64,000 nt of DNA from NCBI RefSeq assembly GCF_017815135.1, contig NZ_JAGJCF010000002.1, forward strand, positions 427,134 to 491,133. The letters run 5' to 3'. The DNA comes from Jiella mangrovi (lineage in GTDB: Bacteria; Pseudomonadota; Alphaproteobacteria; Rhizobiales; Rhizobiaceae). Position 1 is the stretch's first letter. Every line of letters begins with the position of its first letter. The notes beneath the pieces are model-generated. The model made no database searches. It saw only the letters and a program-made list of their open reading frames with translations, and had not been told where the DNA came from. The position numbers and the translations under genes are program-made. Shown here in pieces: positions 9,395-18,591 of the stretch.

Positions 9395-10624
9395 ATGAGA
9401 CGGGTCGTCGTCACGGGCATGGGCATCGTGTCCCCCATAGGCAATGATGTTGCAGAGGTCGCCCTTTCCCTGAAAGAGGCGCGCTCGGGCATTTCGTTCT
9501 CGCCGGAATACAAGGAACTCGGCTTTCGCAGCCATGTTCACGGCAAGCCCAGTCTTGATCCGGCGACCTTGCTCGACAGGCGTGCCTTGCGCTTTCATGG
9601 CGGCGGAACCGCATGGAATCACGTGGCGATGGATCAGGCCATCAAGGATGCCGGCCTGACCGAGGCCGAAATCTCCAACGAACGCACGGGCATCGTGATG
9701 GGCTCGGGCGGATCGTCCACCATCTCGATCGTTCAGGCGGCGGACGTGACGCGCGAGAAGGGCCCGAAGCGGATCGGGCCGACCGTCGTTCCCAAGGCGA
9801 TGTCCTCGACCGCCTCGGCGACGCTCGCGACCTGGTTCAAGATCAAGGGCATCAACTATTCGATCTCCTCGGCCTGTTCGACCTCCAGCCACTGCATCGG
9901 CAACGCTGCCGAGCAGATCATGCTCGGCAAGCAGGACATGATGTTCGCCGGCGGCTGCGAGGACCTCAACTGGTCGCTGTCGAACCTTTTCGACGCGATG
10001 GGCGCCTTGTCCTCGGACTTCAACGAGACACCCGCGGTCGCGTCCAGGGCCTATGACAAGACCCGCGACGGCTTCGTGATCGCCGGCGGCGCAGGCGTCG
10101 TCGTGCTCGAGGACTACGAGCGCGCCAAGGCGCGCGGCGCGACGATCTATGCCGAGATCGTCGGCTACAGCGCGACCTCCGACGGCGCCGACATGGTCGC
10201 GCCTTCCGGCGAAGGCGCAGTGCGCTGCATGCGCCAGGCGCTGCAGGGTTTCGACGGCAAGAGCAACGCCTCCGTCGACTACATCAACCCCCACGCCACC
10301 TCGACGCCGGTCGGCGACCGCATCGAGATCCAGGCCATTCGCGAGGTTTTCGGCGATCAGATCCCGCCGATCTCCGGCACCAAGTCGCTCACCGGCCACA
10401 GCCAGGGCGCCACCGGCGTTCACGAGGCGATCTATTCGCTGATCATGATGCGCGACGGCTTCATCGCCAAGAGCGCGCATATCGACGAGATCGACCCCGA
10501 ATTCGCGGACGTGCCGATCGTGCGCGAACGCATCGACGATGCCCGGCTCGACCGGGTGCTTTCCAATTCGTTCGGCTTCGGCGGAACCAATGCCTGCCTG
10601 GTGTTCCAGCGGGTCACTGACTGA
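9395..10624 (+). CDS. fabB: 3-oxoacyl-[ACP] synthase I
   Basis: Elongates cis-3-decenoyl-ACP made by FabA, committing it to unsaturated fatty acids. The 409-residue protein has the thiolase-fold nucleophile Cys161 ([10 protein letters not shown]), His300 ([11 protein letters not shown]), Lys330 and His335 ([14 protein letters not shown]). The ATG at 9395 begins [14 protein letters not shown], the canonical N-terminus; the open frame upstream is not homologous. Its TGA overlaps a potential ATG of the next gene, so translation may be coupled. Confidence 0.97.
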   Translation: MRRVVVTGMGIVSPIGNDVAEVALSLKEARSGISFSPEYKELGFRSHVHGKPSLDPATLLDRRALRFHGGGTAWNHVAMDQAIKDAGLTEAEISNERTGIVMGSGGSSTISIVQAADVTREKGPKRIGPTVVPKAMSSTASATLATWFKIKGINYSISSACSTSSHCIGNAAEQIMLGKQDMMFAGGCEDLNWSLSNLFDAMGALSSDFNETPAVASRAYDKTRDGFVIAGGAGVVVLEDYERAKARGATIYAEIVGYSATSDGADMVAPSGEGAVRCMRQALQGFDGKSNASVDYINPHATSTPVGDRIEIQAIREVFGDQIPPISGTKSLTGHSQGATGVHEAIYSLIMMRDGFIAKSAHIDEIDPEFADVPIVRERIDDARLDRVLSNSFGFGGTNACLVFQRVTD

Positions 10625-10641
10625 TGAAAAGAGAGACGGCC

Positions 10642-11484
10642 ATGGGCGATCTGATGCAAGGCAAGCGGGGGCTTGTGATGGGCGTCGCCAATCACAACTC
10701 GATCGCCTGGGGGGCTGCCAAGGCCCTCGCTGCGCAGGGCGCGGAGGTCGCGCTCACCTATCAGGGCGATGCTTTCGGACGGCGGGTGAAGCCGCTTGCC
10801 GAAGAAATCGGCTCGAAGCTCGTCATCCCCTGCGACGTCGAGGACACGGCCTCGCTCGACGCGGTCTTCGCGACGCTGAAGGAGGAATGGGGCACGATCG
10901 ACTTCGTCCTCCACGCCATCGCCTTTTCCGACAAGAGCGAATTGAAGGGCCTTTACGCCGACACGACGCGGGAGAATTTCACCCGCACCATGCTGATCTC
11001 CTGCTTCTCCTTCACCGAGGTGGCCAGGCGCGCCGCCGAAATCATGGGGAACGGCGGCTCAATGGTGACCATGTCCTATGGCGGCTCGGTCCGGGTCATG
11101 CCGAACTATAACGTCATGGGTGTCGCCAAGGCCGCTCTGGAGGCCTCCGTGCGCTATCTCGCGGCCGATTTCGGCCCGCGCAACATCCGCGTCAACGCCG
11201 TCTCGGCCGGTCCGGTGCGCACGCTTGCCGGCGCCGGGGTCTCGGATGCGCGGCTGATGTTCAACTATCAGCGCCGCAACGCGCCCATGCGCCGCAACAC
11301 CACCATCGAGGAAGTCGGCGGCGCCGTTCTCTATCTCATGTCCGAGCTCGCCAACGGCGTCACCGGCGAGATCCACTATGTGGATTCCGGATACAACGTC
11401 ATGTCGATGCCCTCGCTCGACGAACTCAAGGCGCAGGAACAGCGCAAGGCGATCGTCGAAGGCGAAGACAACGGCGAGGCTTGA
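10642..11484 (+). CDS. fabI: Enoyl-[ACP] reductase (NADH)
   Basis: Reduces trans-2-enoyl-ACP, the last step of each elongation round. The 280-residue short-chain dehydrogenase-like protein has Tyr146, Tyr156 and Lys163 (SYGGSVRVMPNYNVMGVAK), the same numbering as E. coli FabI, and an N-terminal cofactor loop GVANHNSIAWG. The start at 10642 gives MGDLMQGKRGLVMGV, matching family N-termini, and follows GAGAG. An ATG at 10624 that overlaps the fabB stop would add six residues. This is the classical triclosan-sensitive type of enoyl reductase. Confidence 0.96.
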   Translation: MGDLMQGKRGLVMGVANHNSIAWGAAKALAAQGAEVALTYQGDAFGRRVKPLAEEIGSKLVIPCDVEDTASLDAVFATLKEEWGTIDFVLHAIAFSDKSELKGLYADTTRENFTRTMLISCFSFTEVARRAAEIMGNGGSMVTMSYGGSVRVMPNYNVMGVAKAALEASVRYLAADFGPRNIRVNAVSAGPVRTLAGAGVSDARLMFNYQRRNAPMRRNTTIEEVGGAVLYLMSELANGVTGEIHYVDSGYNVMSMPSLDELKAQEQRKAIVEGEDNGEA

Positions 11485-11530
11485 GCGGCCGAAGCCCCCC
11501 GGCGCGAGAGCTTCCAGATCCGGACACGAA

Positions 11531-11556
11531 AAAGGGCGGCCCGCAGGCCGCCCTTT
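11531..11556. terminator. Bidirectional terminator between fabI and the BI-1 gene
   Basis: AAAGGGCGGCC and GGCCGCCCTTT form an 11-base-pair stem with a 4-base loop between two convergent genes. The A-run on the left becomes a T-run on the minus strand (CCCTTTTTC), so the minus-strand direction is the stronger one. Confidence 0.85.
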
Positions 11557-11603
11557 CTGATTCCATCCCTGTGGCCGAGGCCACTGGTCGTCTTGCTGGC
11601 AGA

Positions 11604-12377
11604 TCAGTTGCGATTGCCGAAGAGCTGCAGCAGGAACAGGAACATGTTGAGGAAGTCGAGGTAGAGACGCAGGGCGCCCATCACGGCTTTGCGGCCCATG
11701 ACGGCCGAGCCGTCGCCCTCATAGTACATTTCCTTGATCTGCTGCGTGTCGTAGGCCGTCAGGCCCGCGAAGACCAGAACGCCGATCACCGAGATCGCGA
11801 AGGTCAGAGCGGCGGAGCCGAGGAAGATGTTGACGATCATCGCGATGACGATGCCGATCACGCCCATGAACAGGAACGAGCCCCAGCCCGAGAGGTCCCG
11901 CTTCGTCGTGTAGCCGAAGAGCGACAGCGCGCCGAAGGAGGCCGCGGTGATGAAGAACACCTGGGTGATCGATTCCTGCGTGTAGACGAGGAAGATCGTC
12001 GACAGCGAAAGACCGACCATCGCGGCATAGGCCCAGAAGGTCGTCTGCGCGGCCTGAACGCTCATCTTGTGAACGCGGAACGACAGGAAGAACACCATCG
12101 CCAGCGGCGCCAGCATCAGCACCCAGCGCAGCGGCGACTGGTAGACGACGGCACCGAGTTCGGTGAAGTAGACGCCGTTGATCTGCCCGACCGCCTGGGC
12201 CGGATCACTGGTCGTGGCGAGGGCATAAAGTGCATAGGCGGCGACGCCGGTCAGCGCGAGGCCGCCCGCCATGAGATTGTAGACCTTCATCATGTAGGTG
12301 CGAAGGCCCTGGTCGATATCGGTCCTGGTACCAGCAGCGGGTACGGACCGCACAGTGGCATTCCGATAATCAGCCAT
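11604..12377 (-). CDS. Bax inhibitor-1/YccA family membrane protein
   Basis: A 257-residue inner-membrane protein with about seven predicted transmembrane segments, first near MAGGLALTGVAAYALYAL and last at the C-terminus (LDFLNMFLFLLQLF). The conserved C-terminal block GLTAYDTQQIKEMYY with its Asp is diagnostic of the BI-1 family. Members are implicated in membrane quality control and pH-sensitive calcium leak; YccA modulates the FtsH protease in E. coli. The ATG at 12377 is well placed. A perfect palindrome lies about 50 bases upstream. Confidence 0.92.
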   Translation of the reverse strand: MADYRNATVRSVPAAGTRTDIDQGLRTYMMKVYNLMAGGLALTGVAAYALYALATTSDPAQAVGQINGVYFTELGAVVYQSPLRWVLMLAPLAMVFFLSFRVHKMSVQAAQTTFWAYAAMVGLSLSTIFLVYTQESITQVFFITAASFGALSLFGYTTKRDLSGWGSFLFMGVIGIVIAMIVNIFLGSAALTFAISVIGVLVFAGLTAYDTQQIKEMYYEGDGSAVMGRKAVMGALRLYLDFLNMFLFLLQLFGNRN

Positions 12378-12719
12378 GGAGCGAATTCCTTTCTGCGTGT
12401 CCCGTCCGGTGTCCGCGCCTCGCCTTCACGGGCGTAACGCCCGTTCGAGGGTTCGGCATGGAGGCGCCGCTGGCGGGACGCCCAGCAGTCCTGAGCGTAA
12501 TATGCGGATTGCCGCTTTTCCGCACAAGGGTTGCGGGGGGCAAAAGCGCTGAAACCCCTGCGATCGAGATTAATTCTGCGTTATCTCGACGGCCCGCGCT
12601 GACCCTTCGGCATCCAGCTGAAAGGCGGACCCGATTTTCGCAATCCACTTCCCGATCCACGATGGCGCGGCCGATGCGTCCGGTTGCCGCTCCTTGCGTC
12701 TTGCCGGACGCATGGCACG
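12378..12719. other. Intergenic region between BI-1 and ABC permease genes
   Basis: About 340 bases with no supportable gene. It must hold the BI-1 promoter on the minus strand. Beyond the palindrome at 12428-12444 I see no further motif. Confidence 0.55.
12428..12444. promoter_or_regulatory. Perfect 8-1-8 palindrome upstream of the BI-1 gene
   Basis: ACGGGCGTAACGCCCGT is a perfect 17-base palindrome with a single central base. That is too tight for a stable hairpin loop and more like a dimeric operator. It lies about 51 bases upstream of the BI-1 start codon. Confidence 0.35.
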
Positions 12720-15317
12720 CTAGAGATTGCGCAGGACCGGCGCCGCCTTCTGGCCGAGAATGCGCCAGGTGCCGGCAAGTCCGAAGCCGACGGTCAGAAC
12801 CAGCGAGACGATCAGCGTCGTCAGGGCGATGGTCCAGTCGAAGACCCATGGCAGGGTCATGATCCCGTCGATGACGAACCAGGAGGCCGCAGCCCCGGCC
12901 GCCACGGCGAAGACGCCCGTGGCGAGCCCGAGCAGCATGTATTCCGTCGCAAAGGCCTGAATGAGCGTGACGCGGGTCGCACCCAGCGTCTTCAGGACGA
13001 CGGCGTCGTGCATGCGCCCGCGATTGCCCGCCGCAAGCGCTCCGGCGAGGACCAGCACCGAGGAGACGAGGGCCACCGCAGCAGCGACGCGAACCGCCAG
13101 TGCCAGCTGGGCGATCAGCGCGTTGACCGTATCGAGCGCTTCCTTGACGCGCACCGTCGTCACCGCGGGAAAGGCGTTGGTGATGCCGTTGACGACCTTC
13201 TTCTCCGCCGCCTCCGAATCGTCGTCGATCGACAGCGTCGCGAGCCAGGCGTGGGGCGCGCCGGCGAAACTGTTCGGCGAGAACACCATGACGAAATTGA
13301 TGCCGAGATTTTCCCACTCGATCTCGCGGAAATTGGCGATCTTCGCGGTGATGTTCCGCCCGAGCACGTTGACCGTCAGCGTGTCGCCGATTTTCAACCC
13401 GAGCTCCCGCCCCTCTTCGGCCGCGAAGGAAACCAGCGGTTCGCCCGAATAGTCCCGAGGCCACCACTTGCCGGCGGTGAGCCGCGAATTTTCCGGAAGA
13501 GTGGCGGCGTAGGTGAGGCCCCGGTCGCCGCGCAGAACCCAGCCGCCTTCGGCCGGGATCTTCATCGTCGCGACGTCCTCGTCGTTCAGCCGCGTGATCC
13601 GGCCGCGCAGCATGGGCACCGCGTCGAGTTTCGAGCCCGGGGCGAGTTCGTCGACCTTTTGCCGGAACGGATCGATCTGGCCGTTCTGGATATCGACGAA
13701 GAAGAAATCCGGGGCCCTGTTGGCAAGGCCGGTGCCGATCTCGCGGCGCAGATCGTAGTCGATGATCGCAAGGGTCACGAGAAGCGTCAGGCCGAGGCCG
13801 AGCGAGAGGACGACCGAGGACGTCAGCGCGCCGGGACGATGGATGTTGCCGATCGCAAGGCGCAAGGGTGTCGAGCGGACCGTCGGGGCGCGGCGGGCAA
13901 GCCAGATGATGCCCATCGCGACGAGGCGCAGGATGACGAAAGCGGCTGCCGTGCCGCCGAGGAAAATCAGCGCGACCTTCCTGTCGCTCGCCATCGCGAC
14001 GGCGAGACCGGCGATCAGGAGCGCCAGGCCGATCGCCGCGCCGAAATAACTCCAGCGCATGCGCGCGCTGCTGCCGCTGCCCGCGTCGCGGAACAGCGCC
14101 GTCGCCGGCACGTCGCGGCTGCGCCCGAGCGGGATCAACGCGAAAGCAAGCGCGGTCAACAGGCCGAACACGGCGGCGGTTAGAAGCGCGAGGGGATAGA
14201 CCGAGACATCGGCCGCGATGGGAATGATGCTTTCCAGAAAGCGGGCCGTCAAAAAGGGCGCGATGATGCCGAGGACGAGGCCGAGAAGGATCCCGAGGCC
14301 GGCAAGCGCGGTGATCTGGATCAGATAGACCGCGACGACGAAGCGTCCGCTCGCGCCGACGCTCTTGAAGGTCGCGATCACCGCCCGCTTGGAATCGAGA
14401 TACGCTCCGACGGCATTGGCGACGCCGACGCCGCCGACGATGAGCGCCGTCAGCCCGACAAGCGTCAGGAACTGCGAAAACCGCTCGATGTTGTTCTGCA
14501 ACGAAGGCGAGGCGTTCTTCGCGGTGCGCACCCGAAAGCCCGATGCGGGAAAATGATCGTTGGCCGGCGCGGCGGCCTTGTCGGGGTCCGTCCCGGGCGG
14601 GAGTTTGACCTTGTAGGCATATTCGATGAGGCTGCCCGGCTGGATGAGGCCGCTGCCGGCCAGCGCGGCTTCGGAAATCATCAGCCGGGGCGCAAAGGCG
14701 ATCCCCTCGGCGAGGAGATCGGGCTCGCGGTCGATGACGCCGGTCATCGTCAGGGTGAGATTGCCGAGCTTGACCGTGTCGCCGGGTTCGATGCCCAGCC
14801 GATCGTAAAGGCCCTGCGCCGCGATCGCACCGTATCCGGTCGCGGTCTTGCCGAGGAGTTCGGACAGCGGCTTGTCCGGCGTCGTCAGGATGCGCCCGTA
14901 GAGCGGGTATTTGCCGTCGACCGCCTTGACCTCGGCAAGCGACTGATCGGACCCGTCGGAGAGCCGCACCATGGACCTGAGGGTCTGGGTGTCCGAGACC
15001 TCGCCGAGGCCGTTCATGAACTTCGCCTCGTCGGGTGTCGCCTGCCGCTGGACCAGGGCAAAGCGAAGATCGCCCCCGAGAATCGCCTTCCCCTCCTTGG
15101 CGATGCCGTCCGACATCATGCCGGCCACCGAGTTCACCGCGGCGATCGCACCGACGCCGAGGGTGAGGCAGCCGAGGAAAATGTAGAAGCCCGAAAGCCC
15201 GCCGCGCATTTCCCGCAAGGCGAAGCGCAGGGCCAGGCGCAGACGCGGCCGCCATCCGAGCGCATCGTCGGTTGCGGCCGCGCGCCGCGCGGCGAAGTCT
15301 TCGGTCGTGACCGTCAT
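12720..15317 (-). CDS. FtsX/MacB-type ABC exporter permease (YbbP-like)
   Basis: A long permease of 865 residues. It has an N-terminal transmembrane helix (FYIFLGCLTLGVGAIAAVNS), a large periplasmic domain, a middle group of helices and a C-terminal helix group (LTTLIVSLVLTVGFGLAGTW), the layout of YbbP. The ATG at 15317 (MTVTTEDFAARRA) overlaps the last bases of the ATPase gene in an ATGA junction, so the two are translationally coupled. With tesA next door, the set matches the tesA-ybbA-ybbP group. Relatives are thought to extract or export lipids or hydrophobic compounds from the inner membrane; that role is inferred. Confidence 0.9.
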   Translation of the reverse strand: MTVTTEDFAARRAAATDDALGWRPRLRLALRFALREMRGGLSGFYIFLGCLTLGVGAIAAVNSVAGMMSDGIAKEGKAILGGDLRFALVQRQATPDEAKFMNGLGEVSDTQTLRSMVRLSDGSDQSLAEVKAVDGKYPLYGRILTTPDKPLSELLGKTATGYGAIAAQGLYDRLGIEPGDTVKLGNLTLTMTGVIDREPDLLAEGIAFAPRLMISEAALAGSGLIQPGSLIEYAYKVKLPPGTDPDKAAAPANDHFPASGFRVRTAKNASPSLQNNIERFSQFLTLVGLTALIVGGVGVANAVGAYLDSKRAVIATFKSVGASGRFVVAVYLIQITALAGLGILLGLVLGIIAPFLTARFLESIIPIAADVSVYPLALLTAAVFGLLTALAFALIPLGRSRDVPATALFRDAGSGSSARMRWSYFGAAIGLALLIAGLAVAMASDRKVALIFLGGTAAAFVILRLVAMGIIWLARRAPTVRSTPLRLAIGNIHRPGALTSSVVLSLGLGLTLLVTLAIIDYDLRREIGTGLANRAPDFFFVDIQNGQIDPFRQKVDELAPGSKLDAVPMLRGRITRLNDEDVATMKIPAEGGWVLRGDRGLTYAATLPENSRLTAGKWWPRDYSGEPLVSFAAEEGRELGLKIGDTLTVNVLGRNITAKIANFREIEWENLGINFVMVFSPNSFAGAPHAWLATLSIDDDSEAAEKKVVNGITNAFPAVTTVRVKEALDTVNALIAQLALAVRVAAAVALVSSVLVLAGALAAGNRGRMHDAVVLKTLGATRVTLIQAFATEYMLLGLATGVFAVAAGAAASWFVIDGIMTLPWVFDWTIALTTLIVSLVLTVGFGLAGTWRILGQKAAPVLRNL

Positions 15318-16084
15318 CGGGCGGCCTGCGGCGACGTTTCGTCCGCGCGCCTTGCAGGGCCGGTTGCGTGAGGCGGGCCGTCCTGGCCTGTGCCCCTCGC
15401 CTCGCCGTGACCGTCGTCGTGGATCACGCCAGAGCGCACCCCGATCGTTCGGCCGCAACGCGCGGCGAGCGCCGGATCATGGGTGACGAGGACCAGCGTC
15501 ATCTGCCGTCGAGCCTGTTCGGCGAAGAGAAGGTCGGCGACCTGCCGGCCGGTCTCCTGGTCGAGATTGCCCGTCGGCTCGTCGGCGATCAGGATGGCGG
15601 GTTCGGGCGCCAATGCGCGGGCCATGGCGACACGCTGCTGCTCGCCGCCGGACAATTCGCCCGGATAGTGGGTCGCGCGATCCTTGAGGCCGACATTGGC
15701 CAGCTCCTGGCGCGCCCGGTCGAACGCGTTTGACGCCCCAGCAAGCTCGAGTGGAACCGCGACGTTTTCGAGCGCGGTCATGTTCGGAATGAGATGGAAG
15801 GACTGGAAGACGATGCCGACATTCTTGCCGCGAAACGCCGCAAGTCCGTCCTCGCTCATTTCGCCGAGCGACGTCCCCGCGATCTCGACAAGCCCCTCGT
15901 CGGCCCGTTCAAGACCGGCCAGAACCATCAGAAGCGTCGATTTGCCCGATCCAGACGGTCCGACGATGCCGACCGATTCGCCCCGCTCGACTTCAAGGTC
16001 GACGCCTTTGAGGACATGCACGGTCGAGCGACCGGAGCCGAGGGTCAATTGAACGTGTCGCAGTCGGATCGCCGTTTCCGCCAA
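15314..16084 (-). CDS. ABC transporter ATP-binding protein (YbbA/LolD-like)
   Basis: A 256-residue ATPase with Walker A GPSGSGKST, Q-loop FQSFHLIPNMTALENV, signature LSGGEQQRVAMARAL and Walker B ILIADEPTGNLD, all typical of the LolD/MacB/YbbA branch. The last 30 residues are a Gly/Pro/Ala-rich tail without known function. It overlaps the permease start by four bases (ATGA) and is divergent from the esterase gene 98 bases away. Confidence 0.93.
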   Translation of the reverse strand: MAETAIRLRHVQLTLGSGRSTVHVLKGVDLEVERGESVGIVGPSGSGKSTLLMVLAGLERADEGLVEIAGTSLGEMSEDGLAAFRGKNVGIVFQSFHLIPNMTALENVAVPLELAGASNAFDRARQELANVGLKDRATHYPGELSGGEQQRVAMARALAPEPAILIADEPTGNLDQETGRQVADLLFAEQARRQMTLVLVTHDPALAARCGRTIGVRSGVIHDDGHGEARGTGQDGPPHATGPARRADETSPQAAR

Positions 16085-16182
16085 GGTGTTCGCTTCCTAT
16101 GTCAGTGCGCTAGTTGTTTTCGCGGGACGCATCGATCGCCCGCGCGGCGCCTCGGCCGGTCCGGGTGGCATATGGGTGACGA

Positions 16183-16878
16183 ATGCAACGCTTCCAACCG
16201 CCAGATGGCCGATGGGCCCTCGTCCTCACGGCCTTGTCATGGCTTTTCCTCGCAAATGCGGGAGCCGCGCACGCCCAGTCGCAGACTGGCGCGGCAAAAG
16301 GCGAGCCGATCGAGATCGTTGCCTTCGGCGACAGCCTGATCCAGGGCTATGGCGTCGAGCCCGGCAAGGCCTTTCCCGAGCAGCTGCAGACGGCGCTGCG
16401 CAAGGACGGGCTCAACGTCACCGTCGACAATGCCGGCGTCTCGGGCGACACGACGACCGGCGGTCTTTCGAGGCTCGATTGGTCGGTGCCCTCCTCGGCT
16501 GACCTCGTCATCGTGGAACTCGGCGCCAACGACGCATTGCGTGGGGTTTCGCCGGAAATCACCCGGCGCAATCTCGACGAGATCCTGAAACGCCTGACCG
16601 ATCGCGGGCAGAAGGTGCTTCTGGCCGGCATGCTCGCCCCGCCCAATATGGGCGAGGACTACGGCAAGGCGTTCAACGCGATCTATCCCGCGCTGGCGAA
16701 GAAATACCCCGTCACCTTCTATCCGTTCTTTCTCGAGGGCGTCGCCGCTCAGCCCGATCTCAATCAGGCCGACGGCATGCATCCGACGGGCAAAGGCGTC
16801 GCCAAGATCGTCGCGGCGATGAAGCCGGTGATCGAGAAGGCGCTGAACGACCCTACTGCCGCGCCTGCGTCCCAGTAG
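16183..16878 (+). CDS. tesA: Periplasmic SGNH-family arylesterase/lysophospholipase (TesA)
   Basis: A secreted hydrolase of 231 residues with a signal peptide ending near AAHA-Q at residue 31. SGNH blocks are present: nucleophile Ser51 in FGDSLIQGYG, Gly/Asn in GAND (Asn116), and catalytic Asp197/His200 in DGMHPTG. E. coli TesA has thioesterase, arylesterase and lysophospholipase L1 activity. It is divergent from ybbA/ybbP-type transporter genes, the usual partnership. Its end overlaps the convergent GNAT gene by 26 bases. Confidence 0.93.
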   Translation: MQRFQPPDGRWALVLTALSWLFLANAGAAHAQSQTGAAKGEPIEIVAFGDSLIQGYGVEPGKAFPEQLQTALRKDGLNVTVDNAGVSGDTTTGGLSRLDWSVPSSADLVIVELGANDALRGVSPEITRRNLDEILKRLTDRGQKVLLAGMLAPPNMGEDYGKAFNAIYPALAKKYPVTFYPFFLEGVAAQPDLNQADGMHPTGKGVAKIVAAMKPVIEKALNDPTAAPASQ

Positions 16879-17557
16879 CCCTGTCGCCAACCGAATCGAA
16901 CGGGTCGAAAATCCGTTCGATCCGCCGCTGGCGCTGGTCGATCATCTCGAAGATCTGCGCCCGCGTCTCCTCCACCCACTCGCGTGAAAGGCTCCCGCGG
17001 CCGGGATGCTGTCCGCTGATCTCCGCCGTCGCCTCGTTGCCGAGAAGCGTGACCTTGGCGCCGAACTTCTTCGCGATCGCAAGAATCCGCCGGTTTTCCG
17101 AAAGGCAGGTGAGCCATAGGCGATGGACACCGCGATTGCGCGCCGCATCGCGCATGCGGGCGAAAAGTCGGGTTCCGTAGCCGAAACCCTGACACTGGCG
17201 TTCGATGGAAAAGGCGATCTCCGCCTCCCCGCGATCGGCTGAGATGAAGCGCAGCTCGGCGACGCCGCGTACGACGCCGCCGACGAACAGGCCGAGCACG
17301 ACGGCATCCGCGTCGAAGCTGTTGCGGGCATATCGCTCGATGAAGGCGCTTGTGACGGCGTTGCCGAAGCGCAGACGGCGGGACGCCGGATCGAGCCGTT
17401 CGAAATGCGCCTGAAGAAACGGCCATTCACCCGGATGCAGCCGCCGTGTGAAGACGTCTTCCGCCGCCGGCATCAACCGCTCCGGCAGAGCGCCCGCGCA
17501 GGGCCGAGGACGAGAATTCGAGTTCGCGGACGAAGTGACGATGGAGGAGGTCTGCAT
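16853..17557 (-). CDS. GNAT family N-acetyltransferase
   Basis: A 234-residue protein with a GNAT core in the middle: AEIAFSIERQCQGFGYGTRLFARM carries the Q-x-x-G-x-G acetyl-CoA loop. This is followed by a conserved HRLWLTCLSENRRILAIAKKFG stretch like that of bacterial Pat-type acetyltransferases. The N-terminal 30 residues are Ser-rich and may not be translated; an ATG at 17473 is an alternative start. The C-terminus is a charged tail, EMIDQRQRRIERIFDPFD. An open frame extends upstream to 18430 but is antisense to thpR and rejected. Confidence 0.8.
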   Translation of the reverse strand: MQTSSIVTSSANSNSRPRPCAGALPERLMPAAEDVFTRRLHPGEWPFLQAHFERLDPASRRLRFGNAVTSAFIERYARNSFDADAVVLGLFVGGVVRGVAELRFISADRGEAEIAFSIERQCQGFGYGTRLFARMRDAARNRGVHRLWLTCLSENRRILAIAKKFGAKVTLLGNEATAEISGQHPGRGSLSREWVEETRAQIFEMIDQRQRRIERIFDPFDSVGDRATGTQARQ

Positions 17558-17866
17558 GGCGTTGGCACCCGGCTGTCTGGAAGGTCGCTTGCGCGATCCT
17601 CCCTTGGGTATCCTCCCCGGCCGCAAAATAGTTGTGCGCTGCATCACGGACAATCGCGAAAATCGGTGTGCAGGGCTGCCCTGTCCTTGCAACATGGCTC
17701 GGCTGATGAAACTCTCCTCGTCGAGACGGCATGGAAGCGGCGTTTCGAAACGCCTGACCCGTCGTTTCAAACCCAATGCCCCGGGGCGGTCCGAACGGCT
17801 CGCAAACGGGTGACGCGATAAGGCGCTTGCGCGTCCGGGGCCAGCACGACGCACGGAGGTCATCCG
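17558..17866. other. Divergent intergenic region, GNAT / thpR
   Basis: About 310 bases between two divergent genes. It should contain both promoters. I see no RNA gene, no strong inverted repeat and no convincing small gene. Confidence 0.5.
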
Positions 17867-18463
17867 ATGCCGCGACTCTTCACAGCCCTCGAAATTCCAC
17901 AGGACGTCGCACTTTCGCTCTCGATGCTGCGCGGAGGCCTGGCTTCGGCCCGGTGGATCGATCCAGAGAACTATCACCTCACCCTGCGTTTCATCGGCGA
18001 CGTCGAGCCGCGGCTCGCCGACGAAATCGTCGCGGCCCTCGACAGGATCGAGAGGAAGAGCCTGCGTCTGACGTTCAGCGGCCTCGGCGCCTTCGGCAAC
18101 AAGAAGCCCCATTCGGTCTATGCCGAGGTCGCCCCATCGCCGGACCTCGCGGCTCTGCAGGCCGACATCGAACGGGCCTGCAAGCGGATCGGACTTGCCC
18201 CGGACCAGCGCAAATTCGTGCCGCATGTGACACTGGCCCGGATGAAGAATGCCAAGCCGTGGGACGTCGCCCATTATCTGGCGCTGCGGGGCGGGTTTCG
18301 CAGCCGCAGCTTCGACGTCGACCGGTTCGGCCTGTTCTCGTCGCGCGATTCGGTCGGCGGCGGCCCCTATGTGCTCGAAGAGGCATTCGCTCTGGCGCCT
18401 CGCGAAGAGCCCGCACCGCCCGCGTCCCACTCATACGGCTCGCTTGCGCCAGATTTCGGATGA
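17867..18463 (+). CDS. thpR: RNA 2',3'-cyclic phosphodiesterase
   Basis: A 198-residue 2H phosphoesterase, formerly called 2'-5' RNA ligase. The two H-x-T-x motifs are seen at His37 (HLTL) and His120 (HVTL), about 80 residues apart as expected. Members open 2',3'-cyclic phosphates in RNA. It starts at ATG 17867 after a GGAGG-like sequence (CACGGAGGTCATCCG). The C-terminal 20 residues are Pro/Ser-rich and unusual. Confidence 0.93.
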   Translation: MPRLFTALEIPQDVALSLSMLRGGLASARWIDPENYHLTLRFIGDVEPRLADEIVAALDRIERKSLRLTFSGLGAFGNKKPHSVYAEVAPSPDLAALQADIERACKRIGLAPDQRKFVPHVTLARMKNAKPWDVAHYLALRGGFRSRSFDVDRFGLFSSRDSVGGGPYVLEEAFALAPREEPAPPASHSYGSLAPDFG

Positions 18464-18591
18464 GGTTTGGTCCGCGCCCGGCCTAAAGCTCCGGAAGAAA
18501 ACAAAAAACTGCCGCGCAACCGCCACGCCGGGGGTTGAGCAAAGCAACGTCGGTCGCCATTTCTGATCAGACAACTGTTTGGGAAACGGCG

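Noticed and set aside
8720..10480. 586-codon minus-strand frame antisense to fabA and fabB
   Set aside because: A shadow of two certain genes; Arg/Gly/Val-rich composition typical of antisense translation in GC-rich DNA.
12370..15255. 961-codon minus-strand frame inside the ABC permease gene
   Set aside because: It is an alternate frame of the permease, extremely rich in Arg and Pro; the permease frame has clear membrane helices.
17558..18430. Upstream extension of the GNAT frame at 16853
   Set aside because: It runs antisense through thpR and has no GNAT-like residues before 17557.
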